A stretch of DNA of 64,000 bases from contig NZ_CP032098.1 in NCBI RefSeq assembly GCF_003544935.1, positions 1,054,001-1,118,000 on the forward strand, read 5' to 3'. The notes beneath the pieces were generated by a model. The model ran no database searches and was not told the origin of the DNA. It saw nothing but the letters and a program-made list of their open reading frames with translations. A program made the position numbers and the translations under genes. Source of the DNA: Malaciobacter molluscorum LMG 25693 (GTDB lineage: Bacteria; Campylobacterota; Campylobacteria; Campylobacterales; Arcobacteraceae). Numbering within the stretch: the stretch's first letter is position 1; each line of letters starts with the position of its first letter. Positions 19,040-28,081 of this stretch are shown here, one piece after another.

Positions 19040-20275
19040 ATGGTTGATTCTCAAGATATGGTAAAAAAAGTTTTTACTCAAAAATCTGCTAGAATTGATA
19101 CAAATAAGGGTGAAAAGTATTATAACAACCTTTTTGAAAAAGCAAAACAAAGATTATCTATATTAAAAAAACAAGCGCCACTTAAAGATATTGATATGGT
19201 GGATGTTATTGAAACAGAGGGAATAAATAGACGAGATTTTATAAAGTGGGTAAGTGCAACTACTGCAACACTTATGCTTCCTTCAATGTTTGAACCACTA
19301 GTTGCACAAGCTACTGAACTTATGAATAGAGTTCCTGTTGTATGGATTGAACTTCAAGACTGTGCTGGTAATTCAGAGGCTTTATTAAGAAGTGCTTCTC
19401 CTACCGTTGATGATTTACTTTTTGATGTTATTAGTTTAGAATTTCATGAGACATTGCAAGCTGCTGCGGGACATGATGCTGATAGACAACTTGAAGATGC
19501 AGTTGAACATTTTAAAGGTCAGTATCTATTATTTGTAGAAGGAGCAATTCCTATGGCAAATAACGGTATGTATGGAACAATTGGTGCGAGTGGTGAAACA
19601 TTTCATGAACATTTAATGAGAATGTCAAAAGATGCAGCTGCAGTTGTTGCAGTTGGTACATGTGCTACTTTTGGAGGTATCCCAGCTGCTTCACCAAATC
19701 CAACTGGTGCTGTTGGAGTTATGGATTTAGTAAAGGGTAAACCTCTTATTAATATTCCTGCATGTCCTGCAAATCCAGCAAACATTGTTGGTGTAATTCT
19801 ACATTATATTTTAACTGGTCAAGTTCCTGAATTAGATTCATTATTAAGACCTAAATTTGCTTTTGGATACAGAATACATGATAACTGTGAAAGAAGAGCT
19901 CATTTTGATGCTGGTGAATTTGTTGAAGAGTTCGGTGATGATGGAGCAAAAAATAATTGGTGTTTATATAAAGTAGGTTGTAAAGGTCCTATGACTTTTA
20001 ATAACTGTTCTATCATTAGATATAACGAAGGTACAAATTGGCCAGTTGGTGTTGGTAGAGGATGTATTGGATGTAGTGAACCTGATTTTTGGGATAAATA
20101 TGCTTATCAAAGACCAATGGCAGGCGCAAATATAAAAGCTCCAACAGGTGGTGTTGAAAAAACTGTTGATGAATTTGGTTTAGGATTATTAACAGCAACA
20201 GCTGTAGGTATTGGAGTACATGCAGTTGCAAGTGCAGTTGCAGGAAAAAAATCAGAACATAACGAGGAAGAATAG
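19040..20275 (+). CDS. hydA1: Membrane-bound [NiFe] hydrogenase small subunit, copy 1 (Asn at the proximal cluster)
   Basis: The 411-residue subunit has a Tat motif RRDFIKW at residues 64-70 after an unusually long, charged n-region, then a hydrophobic stretch and a cleavage region. Iron-sulfur ligands follow: C108, GTCATFGG, PACPANP, HDNCERR, VGCKGPMTFNNC and GCIGCSEPDFW. Where copy 2 has C-T-G-C, this protein has C-A-G-N (codon AAT at 19370-19372), so one proximal-cluster Cys is Asn. A C-terminal helix (GLLTATAVGIGVHAVA) anchors it to the membrane facing the periplasm. It passes electrons from HydB1 to cytochrome b HydC1. Confidence 0.93.
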   Translation: MVDSQDMVKKVFTQKSARIDTNKGEKYYNNLFEKAKQRLSILKKQAPLKDIDMVDVIETEGINRRDFIKWVSATTATLMLPSMFEPLVAQATELMNRVPVVWIELQDCAGNSEALLRSASPTVDDLLFDVISLEFHETLQAAAGHDADRQLEDAVEHFKGQYLLFVEGAIPMANNGMYGTIGASGETFHEHLMRMSKDAAAVVAVGTCATFGGIPAASPNPTGAVGVMDLVKGKPLINIPACPANPANIVGVILHYILTGQVPELDSLLRPKFAFGYRIHDNCERRAHFDAGEFVEEFGDDGAKNNWCLYKVGCKGPMTFNNCSIIRYNEGTNWPVGVGRGCIGCSEPDFWDKYAYQRPMAGANIKAPTGGVEKTVDEFGLGLLTATAVGIGVHAVASAVAGKKSEHNEEE

Positions 20276-20277
20276 AT

Positions 20278-22017
20278 ATGGCAAAAAAACATTTAGTAAT
20301 TGATCCAATAACAAGAATTGAAGGACATCTTAGAATTGAAGCAATAATTGATGAAAATAATGTTGTTACAGATGCATATGCTTCTTCTACTATGTTCAGA
20401 GGTATTGAAGAAATTTTAAGAGGTAGAGATCCAAGAGATTGTGGTCTATTAGCAATGAGAATTTGTGGTGTTTGTACTGGTACACATTATCAAAGAAGTA
20501 TTGAAGCAGTTGAGCATGCATTTGGTGTAACAATTCCTAAAAATGCAAGATTAGTAAGAAACTTAATGCAAGGTGCACTTTACGTACATGACCACGTAGT
20601 TCACTTCTATCATTTACATGCGCTTGATTGGGTTGATATTACTCAAGCTTTAAAAGCAGACCCTAAAAAAGCAGTTATAGAAGCTACAAAATGGGCAAAA
20701 GTATCAGGTCAACTTCCTTTTAATGCAAGTGAATCTGTATATAAACAAGTACAAGATAGAGTTACAAAATATGTAAAACAAGGTAGACTTGGTATATTTG
20801 GAAATGCATATTGGGGTTCAAAAGGATTTAAACTAACTCCTGAACAAAACTTAATTGGACTTTCTCACTATCTTGATGCCTTAGAAATTCAAAGAGAAAT
20901 TGGGAAAATGATGGCAATTTTTGGAGGGAAAAATCCACATCCACAATCATTAGTTGTTGGTGGTGTAACTTGTGTTCAAGATATTAAAAACCCTGCAAGA
21001 ATAGCAAAATTCAAACAAATACTTAAATTAGCTAGAAAGTTCTGTAAAGAAGCATATTTACCAGATGTTTATATGGCCGGAACAATGTATGCAGATGAAG
21101 CTTTAGAAGGAATTGGTGGAGGTCTTGGAAATTATATGTGTTATGGTGATTTTAATTTAGATGATTTACCATTTTATGATTCTAAAAAACTTTTCCCATC
21201 AGGAATTGTTAAAAATAGAGATTTAACAAAAGTTTATGAATTAGACCAAACTAAAATTACTGAAGATGTAACTCACGCTTGGTATGAAGGTAATACAAAC
21301 TTACATCCATTTGATGGTGAGACTAAACCTAACTATACTGGTTTTGGTAAAAAAGAGAATAACATTGCATATTTAGATACTAAAAATAAATATTCATGGA
21401 TTAAATCTCCTCTATATAATGATGAGAGAATGGAAGTAGGGCCATTAGCTAGAATGATTGTTGGTGTTGCAAAAGGGGATGAAAGAATTACTAAATATGT
21501 TACAACATTCTTGAAAAATGGTAATTTACCAACAAAAGTATTATTCTCAACAGTTGGTAGAACAGCAGGACGTGCAATTGAGTCAGAAATGATGGCTGAT
21601 ATTATGATGGAATGGTGTGATGAATTAGCTGCAAATGTTGCAAATGGTGATTTATCTACTTGGACAGAATTTGATTTTGATAAAGTATCTGTTGATACTC
21701 AAGGTTATGGTATGGCAGAAGCTCCAAGGGGTAGTTTAGGTCATTGGGTAAAAATAAAAGATGGTAAAGTTGTAAATTATCAAGCAGTTGTTCCTTCAAC
21801 TTGGAATGCAGCACCAAGAGATTACAAAGGAAGATTAGGAGCATACGAATCTTCACTAATAGGAACAAAAGTAGCAAATGCAGACCAACCTTTAGAGATT
21901 TTAAGAACGGTGCATAGTTTTGATCCTTGTATTGCTTGTGCTGTACATATTATTGATGCAAAAGGTAAAGAGTTAGGTGTTTATAAAATAGATCCAACAG
22001 GAGGATGCTGTGCCTAA
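20278..22017 (+). CDS. hydB1: Membrane-bound [NiFe] hydrogenase large subunit, copy 1
   Basis: The 579-residue catalytic subunit has RIEGHLRIE at the start, the N-terminal ligand motif RICGVCTGTH and the C-terminal DPCIACAVH, followed by a tail of about 22 residues ending GGCCA. That tail must be clipped by an endopeptidase, probably HydD1, after nickel insertion. It oxidises H2 and is carried out with HydA1 by the Tat system. It starts 2 bases after hydA1 and overlaps hydC1 by 8 bases. Confidence 0.95.
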   Translation: MAKKHLVIDPITRIEGHLRIEAIIDENNVVTDAYASSTMFRGIEEILRGRDPRDCGLLAMRICGVCTGTHYQRSIEAVEHAFGVTIPKNARLVRNLMQGALYVHDHVVHFYHLHALDWVDITQALKADPKKAVIEATKWAKVSGQLPFNASESVYKQVQDRVTKYVKQGRLGIFGNAYWGSKGFKLTPEQNLIGLSHYLDALEIQREIGKMMAIFGGKNPHPQSLVVGGVTCVQDIKNPARIAKFKQILKLARKFCKEAYLPDVYMAGTMYADEALEGIGGGLGNYMCYGDFNLDDLPFYDSKKLFPSGIVKNRDLTKVYELDQTKITEDVTHAWYEGNTNLHPFDGETKPNYTGFGKKENNIAYLDTKNKYSWIKSPLYNDERMEVGPLARMIVGVAKGDERITKYVTTFLKNGNLPTKVLFSTVGRTAGRAIESEMMADIMMEWCDELAANVANGDLSTWTEFDFDKVSVDTQGYGMAEAPRGSLGHWVKIKDGKVVNYQAVVPSTWNAAPRDYKGRLGAYESSLIGTKVANADQPLEILRTVHSFDPCIACAVHIIDAKGKELGVYKIDPTGGCCA

Positions 22018-22717
22018 ATTTAAAAGGGTTGAGAGAATGACTCCAATCATGCGAACGATTCATTGGATGAATGCGATTTGTATGGTTGTAGCAGTTGCAA
22101 CCGGTTTATATATTGGGTACCCATATTACCAAACATTAATAGCAGATCCAGCTGTTAATAAATATGTAATGGCTTGGAATAGATGGGCTCACTTTATAGT
22201 TGCAATTATATTTGATGTAACTGCAATTTTAATTGGTTATTTATATCTATTTTCAAATTTTGAAAAACCATATAAAAAAATTCTTCCAACAAAGAAAAAC
22301 TTTATTGAGTTTTGTGAAGTATTTTTTAACTTAATTACATTTAATAGAAGAAAAAAATTTGATTCATCTTATAGTGATAGTTATAATATAATGTTTTTTA
22401 CACTATTTCATGTGTTATTAGTATTTATGTTATTAACAGGATTACAGCTTTATGTTCATGGTTTAGCATCAGGACATAGTTCTATTGGTGATTGGTGGCC
22501 ATGGATATTACACTTAAGTACAGATTGGACTTTAAGTGTATTTGGTGGAAATATGGGAGTTAGAATTGCTCATCATACAACTATGTACTTATTAATTATG
22601 TGGGTTATGTCTCATATTTATTATCAAATTTGGAGAACTATTTTTTGGCAAGAGGGTGATATTGCTATTGTGTTTAGTGGATACAAATTCGCAAGAAATA
22701 GAAAAAAAGATAAATAA
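22010..22717 (+). CDS. hydC1: Hydrogenase cytochrome b subunit, copy 1
   Basis: The 235-residue protein is a HydC/HupC-type di-heme cytochrome b. It has four to five hydrophobic segments and histidines suited to heme binding (TIHWMNA, RWAHFIV, LFHVLL, IAHHTTMYL, MSHIYYQIWR). It takes electrons from HydA1 and reduces menaquinone. The start overlaps the hydB1 stop. It ends with a charged cytoplasmic tail, just before a set of hairpins that separates it from hydD1. Confidence 0.92.
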   Translation: MPKFKRVERMTPIMRTIHWMNAICMVVAVATGLYIGYPYYQTLIADPAVNKYVMAWNRWAHFIVAIIFDVTAILIGYLYLFSNFEKPYKKILPTKKNFIEFCEVFFNLITFNRRKKFDSSYSDSYNIMFFTLFHVLLVFMLLTGLQLYVHGLASGHSSIGDWWPWILHLSTDWTLSVFGGNMGVRIAHHTTMYLLIMWVMSHIYYQIWRTIFWQEGDIAIVFSGYKFARNRKKDK

Positions 22718-22720
22718 TTT

Positions 22721-22780
22721 AACTTAAAGGCTTTTGCCTTTGAGTTTTATAAAGCTTTATATTTTAAGGTTTTATAAAAC
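22721..22780 (+). other. Intercistronic hairpins between hydC1 and hydD1
   Basis: AACTTAAAGGC pairs with GCCTTTGAGTT around TTTT (22721-22746; one U-G pair). It is followed by two more palindromes, TATAAAGCTTTATA (22748-22761) and GTTTTATAAAAC (22769-22780). No T-run follows the first stem, so this looks like a processing, stabilising or partial read-through element rather than a full terminator. It would give more hydABC message than hydDE. Confidence 0.55.
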
Positions 22781-22801
22781 TTAATTAGAAAGTGAGAATA
22801 A

Positions 22802-23386
22802 ATGAAAAATATTATTATAGGAGTTGGAAATCTACTTTTCAAAGATGAGGGAGTAGGAATTTATGCTGCTAAATATTTAGAAAAGAATTATGATTTTGAT
22901 GATTCTTTAGAAATTATAGATGGAGGTACTTTAGGATTTAAACTAATGAGTTATTTTCAAGAGTATGATAATGTAATTATTTTAGATACTGTATCAATTG
23001 AAGATGAAGCAGGAAGTATTTTTAGATTACCATCACATGTATTATTAGGTTTAGGCAATTATAGAAAAACAGCTCACGAAGTTGAAATAGTTGAGATGCT
23101 AGAGATTTGTTCTGTTCTTGATAAACATGCCCAAGTTACTATTTTAGGGATAATTCCAGAAGATATTGTATCTGTTGAAATTGGATTAACAAAAAAAATA
23201 GAAGATAAATTTGAAGATTATATAAATACAACATTAAAAGAAGTAGAATCAATTGGTATAAAAATTAATAAAAAAGATAATAAAACAATAAAAGATATTG
23301 CACAAGGATTAATCGGAAGTTACAATGGCGAACATTTAAGTAGAGTTCCAAATGAAGAGGATATTAGATATGCAAATGTATTATAA
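22802..23386 (+). CDS. hydD1: Hydrogenase maturation endopeptidase, copy 1
   Basis: The 194-residue HydD/HupD-type aspartic endopeptidase has GVGNLLFKDEGVG, IIDGGTLG and TAHEVEIVEML, whose Glu, Asp and His bind the nickel of the immature large subunit. It removes the C-terminal tail of HydB1. It has its own leader after the hydC1 hairpins and overlaps hydE1. The C-terminus is about 20 residues longer than the common core. Confidence 0.92.
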   Translation: MKNIIIGVGNLLFKDEGVGIYAAKYLEKNYDFDDSLEIIDGGTLGFKLMSYFQEYDNVIILDTVSIEDEAGSIFRLPSHVLLGLGNYRKTAHEVEIVEMLEICSVLDKHAQVTILGIIPEDIVSVEIGLTKKIEDKFEDYINTTLKEVESIGIKINKKDNKTIKDIAQGLIGSYNGEHLSRVPNEEDIRYANVL

Positions 23387-24896
23387 AATAAATTTTGCTT
23401 CAACAAATGAATATTATATAAATATTATAAATGAGCAAATAAAACAAAAAAATATAAATATAAAAATAAGAAAATATGATAAGTTCTTTATACTAGATAT
23501 AAATGATGATGAAGAAAGAATTACTACATTTTTCCAAAATTTAGAGAAAAGTTTACCTTTATCTATCTATTTAAAAGATGCACAATTTATTGAAGAACTT
23601 GATAAAGATAAAGAAGAAATTGAGTTTGATAACTTAAAACAAAATGTATCTTTACCAAATAATAAAATTATAGAGTTAATAAATACAGATTTATCTATTT
23701 ATGATGAATTGATACAAAAGTTAAATAATAAAGAGATTATTGAGTTTAAAACATTAAATGGTATCAAAAAATTTGCTTTACCAAATAAAGAAAATAGAGA
23801 GTTATTAGAAAAAGAAAATGAGGTAAATTTATTTATTGCAAATACAAATAATTTAACATCTTTATTAGAAGTTTCTACTAAAGATATGTATAACCTTTGT
23901 AGTGTTGAGCGTCCTTTAATAAAATTAAAATTTAACTTTTTACAAAATAAAGAGCAACAATATTCAGATATATCTTTTATAAATGCAAAATTACCAGATG
24001 ATGAACAAACTTTTAAATTTGCAATGGCTTTAAAAAATAAAGGAATAGATTTTTTAATTTATAGTGATTTTTATGTTAAACAAAAAGATATAAAAGTATC
24101 TTATTTTAAAGATGAAAATATTGTAATTAGTGGAGATAAAGCAATTTTCCCTACATATGATATTCAAGATAAAAAAGTTTATAACTCTTCAAAAGAGTTA
24201 TATGATGAAAATGGTGGAGTTCTTAAAACAATAATAAAAAAAGAGAATAAAAGAACAGAAAATTCTTTGGGTGTATATTTTTCTTATAATAGTAGCGAAA
24301 GTAAAATAAGTTTAAATACTCCAACAAAAGGTTTAAAAGATATTATTTATGTTCCTAATATAGAAAATAGTATTAGTTCTTGTATGGAAGATATTGCTTC
24401 AATAGATGAAAATACTGCAAGATTAGTAGATAATTATAAAAAGAAATTTCCACAATATTTTGAAAAAGAACTTCCATCTAATACAAATGGCTTTGTTTCT
24501 ATTTTAAATTTTGTTGCAATTATGCTTGGAATGAAAGATTATAAAGAGTTTGAATCTTATGCTTTATTATCAAATTTAAAGAGTGGATTACAAGTTGATA
24601 TGAAGATAGAAAAGCTAAATGGAAAGAATTTTTTAGATTATAGAAAGATTGCACATTCAATTTTTAGTTATAAAATTGCAGATGTTGAAAATTCTTTACT
24701 TGCTTATTCTTTCTATGAAAGTCTTAGTGAATTTATAAAAACTGCCGTTGAAGAAGTAAATCGTGACATTAAAGTGAGAAATATAATTTTTTGTGGGAAT
24801 ATGTTTTCTAACTCGATATTGCTACAGAAGGCTGAAAAAGAGCTTTCAAAAGAATTTAATTTTATACTGTCTAAAAAATATACACTTGATTATTAG
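23370..24896 (+). CDS. hydE1: HydE-type hydrogenase accessory protein, copy 1 (degenerate HypF relative)
   Basis: This protein of about 508 residues matches HydE2 in layout and, weakly, HypF. The N-terminus has an acylphosphatase-like segment (DINDDEERI...LEKSLPLSIYL). CSVERPLIKLKF recalls the YrdC-domain SKERPITLV of HypF. The last 70 residues (IIFCGNMFSNSILLQKAEKEL) match the HypF Kae1-like end (IVLSGGVFQNKTLLEKVIKNL). It lacks zinc-finger cysteines and the HHYAH site. GAGG lies 9 bases before the ATG at 23370; an in-frame ATG at 23352 is the alternative. HydE is known to be needed for hydrogenase activity in Helicobacter. Confidence 0.78.
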   Translation: MQMYYKINFASTNEYYINIINEQIKQKNINIKIRKYDKFFILDINDDEERITTFFQNLEKSLPLSIYLKDAQFIEELDKDKEEIEFDNLKQNVSLPNNKIIELINTDLSIYDELIQKLNNKEIIEFKTLNGIKKFALPNKENRELLEKENEVNLFIANTNNLTSLLEVSTKDMYNLCSVERPLIKLKFNFLQNKEQQYSDISFINAKLPDDEQTFKFAMALKNKGIDFLIYSDFYVKQKDIKVSYFKDENIVISGDKAIFPTYDIQDKKVYNSSKELYDENGGVLKTIIKKENKRTENSLGVYFSYNSSESKISLNTPTKGLKDIIYVPNIENSISSCMEDIASIDENTARLVDNYKKKFPQYFEKELPSNTNGFVSILNFVAIMLGMKDYKEFESYALLSNLKSGLQVDMKIEKLNGKNFLDYRKIAHSIFSYKIADVENSLLAYSFYESLSEFIKTAVEEVNRDIKVRNIIFCGNMFSNSILLQKAEKELSKEFNFILSKKYTLDY

Positions 24897-25026
24897 TATT
24901 TTTAAGCACTGTGTATTTTTTACCCATAAAGCTTAAATAAACTTTAAAAAGTAAACTTTAAATTACCATTAAGTTTTCCTGATGTAAGATTAATTTATGA
25001 ATTATTAGGGTTATAAATACGTGGTG

Positions 25027-25057
25027 CCAAACTTGGTTAATAAGTTTGGTTTTTTTT
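25027..25057 (+). terminator. Rho-independent terminator downstream of hydE1
   Basis: CCAAACTT and AAGTTTGG pair perfectly around GGTTAAT and are followed by eight T. It is 130 bases after the hydE1 stop and 121 bases before hydA2, so it separates the two hydrogenase operons. Confidence 0.88.
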
Positions 25058-25066
25058 GAAAATAAT

Positions 25067-25086
25067 AAATGAATGATTATTCATTT
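25067..25086. promoter_or_regulatory. Inverted repeat AAATGAAT-GATT-ATTCATTT upstream of hydA2
   Basis: Perfect 8-bp arms surround a 4-base spacer directly after the terminator. The arms match the palindrome before hydA1, though that one has no spacer. It is a candidate operator for hydABCDE-2. Confidence 0.55.
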
Positions 25087-25177
25087 AGCTTTTGAAGTTG
25101 TATGAGCATGAGGGAAGAAATGCTTTTGAAGAAAGTGATGATTCATTTATTTTTTCTTTAATTTTAAAGGAAGAATT

Positions 25178-26338
25178 TTGAAAACTGATTTATTTAATAA
25201 GTTATCAAAAAGATTATCAAGTTTAGAAAAACTCCCAAAACTTGATGATAAAAAAACAATCCCATCAATTTTAGAAGAAAAAGGTTTTTCTAGAAGAGAT
25301 TTTATGAAATGGGCTGGTGCTATGACTGCAATGTTAGCTTTACCTGCAAATTTCACGCCACTAGTGGCAAAAGCGGCAGAGCTTAGTGATAGGTTACCTA
25401 TTGTTTGGTTACATATGGCAGAATGTACTGGATGTTCAGAATCTCTTTTAAGAACTGATGCTCCGACTATTGATTCTTTAATTTTTGATCATATATCTTT
25501 AGAATATCATGAAACATTAATGGCAGCTGCTGGATGGCAAGCTGAACACAATTTAGAACATGCTATTGAAAAATATAAAGGTAAATATATATTAATGGTA
25601 GAAGGTGGAATTCCTTCAGGTGAGAATTCATTCTACTTAACAATTGGTGGACATGGTAAAACTGGTGAAGAAAATGCAAAAGAAGCAAGTAAACATGCAG
25701 CTGCAATTTTTGCAATTGGTACATGTTCTGCATTTGGTGGAGTACAAGCAGCAATTCCTAATCCAACAGGTGCAGTTGCCTTATCTAAAATAACAAATAA
25801 AACTGTTATTAATGTTCCTGGTTGTCCACCAAGTGAAAAAAATATTGTTGGTACATTATTACATTATTTATTGTATGGTGCATTACCATCTTTAGATGCA
25901 TATAATAGACCAAAATGGGCATATGGACTTAGAATTCATGATTTATGTGAAAGAAGAGGTCACTTTGATGCTGGAGAATTTGTAGAAGAGTTCGGTGATG
26001 AAGGTGCAAAACAAGGTTACTGTTTATATAAAGTAGGTTGTAAAGGACCTTATACTTTTAATAACTGTGGTAAAAATAGATTTAACTCTCATACTTCATG
26101 GCCTATTCAAGCTGGACATGGATGTATTGGATGTAGTGAACCTGATTTTTGGGATACAATGGGACCATTTGAAGAACCTGTAGCTGATAGACTATATAAC
26201 ACTGTATTTGGTGGTTTAGGTGCTGATGCAACTGCTGACAAAGTAGGTATAGGTTTATTAACTTTAACTGGTGTAGGGATTGCAGCACATGCAGCAATTT
26301 CAAAATTTAAAAATCCAAAAGATGGTGACGAGGAGTAG
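25178..26338 (+). CDS. hydA2: Membrane-bound [NiFe] hydrogenase small subunit, copy 2
   Basis: The 386-residue subunit starts at TTG with AAAGGAAG upstream. The Tat motif RRDFMKW is at residues 39-45. Unlike copy 1 it has the complete proximal-cluster motif ECTGCSE (C83, C86), followed by GTCSAFGG, PGCPPSE, HDLCERR and GCKGPYTFNNC, CIGC. The single extra cysteines of O2-tolerant enzymes (C-T-C-C) are absent. A C-terminal helix (GLLTLTGVGIAAHAAI) anchors it. This is the standard Campylobacterota respiratory type (group 1b, as in Wolinella HydA). Confidence 0.95.
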   Translation: MKTDLFNKLSKRLSSLEKLPKLDDKKTIPSILEEKGFSRRDFMKWAGAMTAMLALPANFTPLVAKAAELSDRLPIVWLHMAECTGCSESLLRTDAPTIDSLIFDHISLEYHETLMAAAGWQAEHNLEHAIEKYKGKYILMVEGGIPSGENSFYLTIGGHGKTGEENAKEASKHAAAIFAIGTCSAFGGVQAAIPNPTGAVALSKITNKTVINVPGCPPSEKNIVGTLLHYLLYGALPSLDAYNRPKWAYGLRIHDLCERRGHFDAGEFVEEFGDEGAKQGYCLYKVGCKGPYTFNNCGKNRFNSHTSWPIQAGHGCIGCSEPDFWDTMGPFEEPVADRLYNTVFGGLGADATADKVGIGLLTLTGVGIAAHAAISKFKNPKDGDEE

Positions 26339-26341
26339 AAC

Positions 26342-28072
26342 ATGGCAACTAAAAGAGTTATTGTAGATCCAATTACAAGAATTGAAGGACATCTTAGAAT
26401 TGAGGTTGAAGTTGATGAAAATAATGTAATTCAAAATGCATACTCTACTTCAACTTTATGGAGAGGATTAGAAACTATTGTAAAAAATAGAGATCCAAGA
26501 GATGCAGGTTTCTTGATGCAAAGAATTTGTGGTGTTTGTACTTATTCTCACTATAGAGCTGGAATTGAAGCAGTTGAAGATGCATTAGGAATTGAGCCTC
26601 CATTAAATGCAAAATTAACAAGAGCACTTATGAATCAAGCATTATTTATGCATGATCATCCAGTTCACTTTTATCATTTACATGGATTAGATTGGGTAGA
26701 TGTTGTTTCTGCATTAAAAGCAAATCCAGCATTAGCTGCTAAAGAGGCATTTAAATATACTAAATATCCAGTTGCTGCAGGTGAAGGTGATCTTAAAAAA
26801 GTTCAAGATAAAGTTAAAATTTTTGTTGAAAAAGGACAACTTGGGCCTTTTGCAAATGCATATTGGGGGCATAAATCATTTAAATTAACTCCTGAACAAA
26901 ATTTAATTGCATTATCTCACTATTTAAAAGCACTTGAAATTCAAAGAGATATGGCTAAAATGACAGCTATTTTTGGAGGTAAACAACCACATCCACAAAG
27001 TTTAACTGTTGGTGGTGTGACTTGTATTATGGATTTATTAGATCCATCAAGAATGGGAGAATTTCTTACTTTATTTAAAAAAGGTCAAGATTTTGTAAAT
27101 AATGCATATTATGCAGATGTTTTAATGGCTGCAAAAGCTTATAAAAATGAACCTTCTGTTACGGACAAAAGAGGTGTTATGAACTTTATTGCTCATAATA
27201 CAATTAGATTAAATAGAAGTGAGTATTTATTTGATAGTGGTATTATTATGAATGGAGATATTTCTAAAGTATATCCAATTAATGAAGACTTAATTACTGA
27301 AGAAGCAACTCACTCTTGGTATAAAGATAATCAACCATTACATCCATATGAAGGTAAAACAAATCCAAATTATACTGGTTTTGTAGATAGACAAACTGTT
27401 GGACCAGATGGAAAAATGATTCACTCTAAATCAATTGATGAAAAAAATAAATATAGTTGGATTAAATCACCAAGATATGATGGTAAACCAATGGAAGTTG
27501 GACCATTAGCTTGTATGCTAGTTTCTTATGCAAGTGGAAATGATAGAGTAAAAAAAGTTGTTGATCAATTTTTAAAAGAATCTGGATTACCTGTTGGTGC
27601 ATTATTTACAACATTAGGAAGAACAGCAGCTAGAATGTTACAAACAAAAGTAATTGTTGATAATGGTTTAGAAACATTTAATGCTTTAATTGAAAATCTA
27701 AAAGTAGATAAAGAGACTTATACTTCTTATAAAATTGATAAAAATAAAGAATATAAGGGTAGATTTATCGGTGATGTACCAAGAGGTATGTTATCTCATT
27801 GGATTAGAATTAAAAATGGTGTTGTTGAAAATTATCAAGCTGTTGTTCCATCAACTTGGAATGCAGGACCAAAAGATGCAAATGGTCTTATTGGACCATA
27901 TGAATCAAATTTAATTGGAATGAAAGTTGAAGATATTACTCAGCCATTAGAAATTATTAGAGTAATTCACAGTTTCGACCCTTGTATTGCTTGTGCAGTA
28001 CATGTAATGGATACTAAAGGTAATGATTTAGGTGTTCATAAAGTAGACCCAATTTATGGGGCAAGCTGCTAG
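26342..28072 (+). CDS. hydB2: Membrane-bound [NiFe] hydrogenase large subunit, copy 2
   Basis: The 576-residue catalytic subunit has RIEGHLRIE, RICGVCTYSH and DPCIACAVH, with a C-terminal tail of about 22 residues ending YGASC that needs proteolytic removal, probably by HydD2. It starts 3 bases after hydA2. Compared with HydB1 it differs most in the middle region (about residues 255-360) and keeps the same nickel ligands. Confidence 0.95.
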   Translation: MATKRVIVDPITRIEGHLRIEVEVDENNVIQNAYSTSTLWRGLETIVKNRDPRDAGFLMQRICGVCTYSHYRAGIEAVEDALGIEPPLNAKLTRALMNQALFMHDHPVHFYHLHGLDWVDVVSALKANPALAAKEAFKYTKYPVAAGEGDLKKVQDKVKIFVEKGQLGPFANAYWGHKSFKLTPEQNLIALSHYLKALEIQRDMAKMTAIFGGKQPHPQSLTVGGVTCIMDLLDPSRMGEFLTLFKKGQDFVNNAYYADVLMAAKAYKNEPSVTDKRGVMNFIAHNTIRLNRSEYLFDSGIIMNGDISKVYPINEDLITEEATHSWYKDNQPLHPYEGKTNPNYTGFVDRQTVGPDGKMIHSKSIDEKNKYSWIKSPRYDGKPMEVGPLACMLVSYASGNDRVKKVVDQFLKESGLPVGALFTTLGRTAARMLQTKVIVDNGLETFNALIENLKVDKETYTSYKIDKNKEYKGRFIGDVPRGMLSHWIRIKNGVVENYQAVVPSTWNAGPKDANGLIGPYESNLIGMKVEDITQPLEIIRVIHSFDPCIACAVHVMDTKGNDLGVHKVDPIYGASC

Positions 28073-28081
28073 GAGCGTATT

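Larger units (their letters stand above)
24897..25177. promoter_or_regulatory. Region between hydE1 and hydA2
   Basis: The 281 bases hold a strong terminator (25027-25057) and then an operator-like repeat (25067-25086). A possible leader ORF of 13-19 codons lies at 25102-25161, whose internal ATG at 25120 has AGGGAAG just upstream. The hydA2 ribosome site follows. A TATAAA-like element at 25012-25017 sits just before the terminator, so a short separate transcript is possible. Confidence 0.45.

Noticed and set aside
23370..24896. hydE1 as a decayed hypF pseudogene
   Set aside because: The frame is intact, it overlaps hydD1 normally, and a paralogue with the same layout (hydE2) is also intact, so both are under selection as separate proteins.
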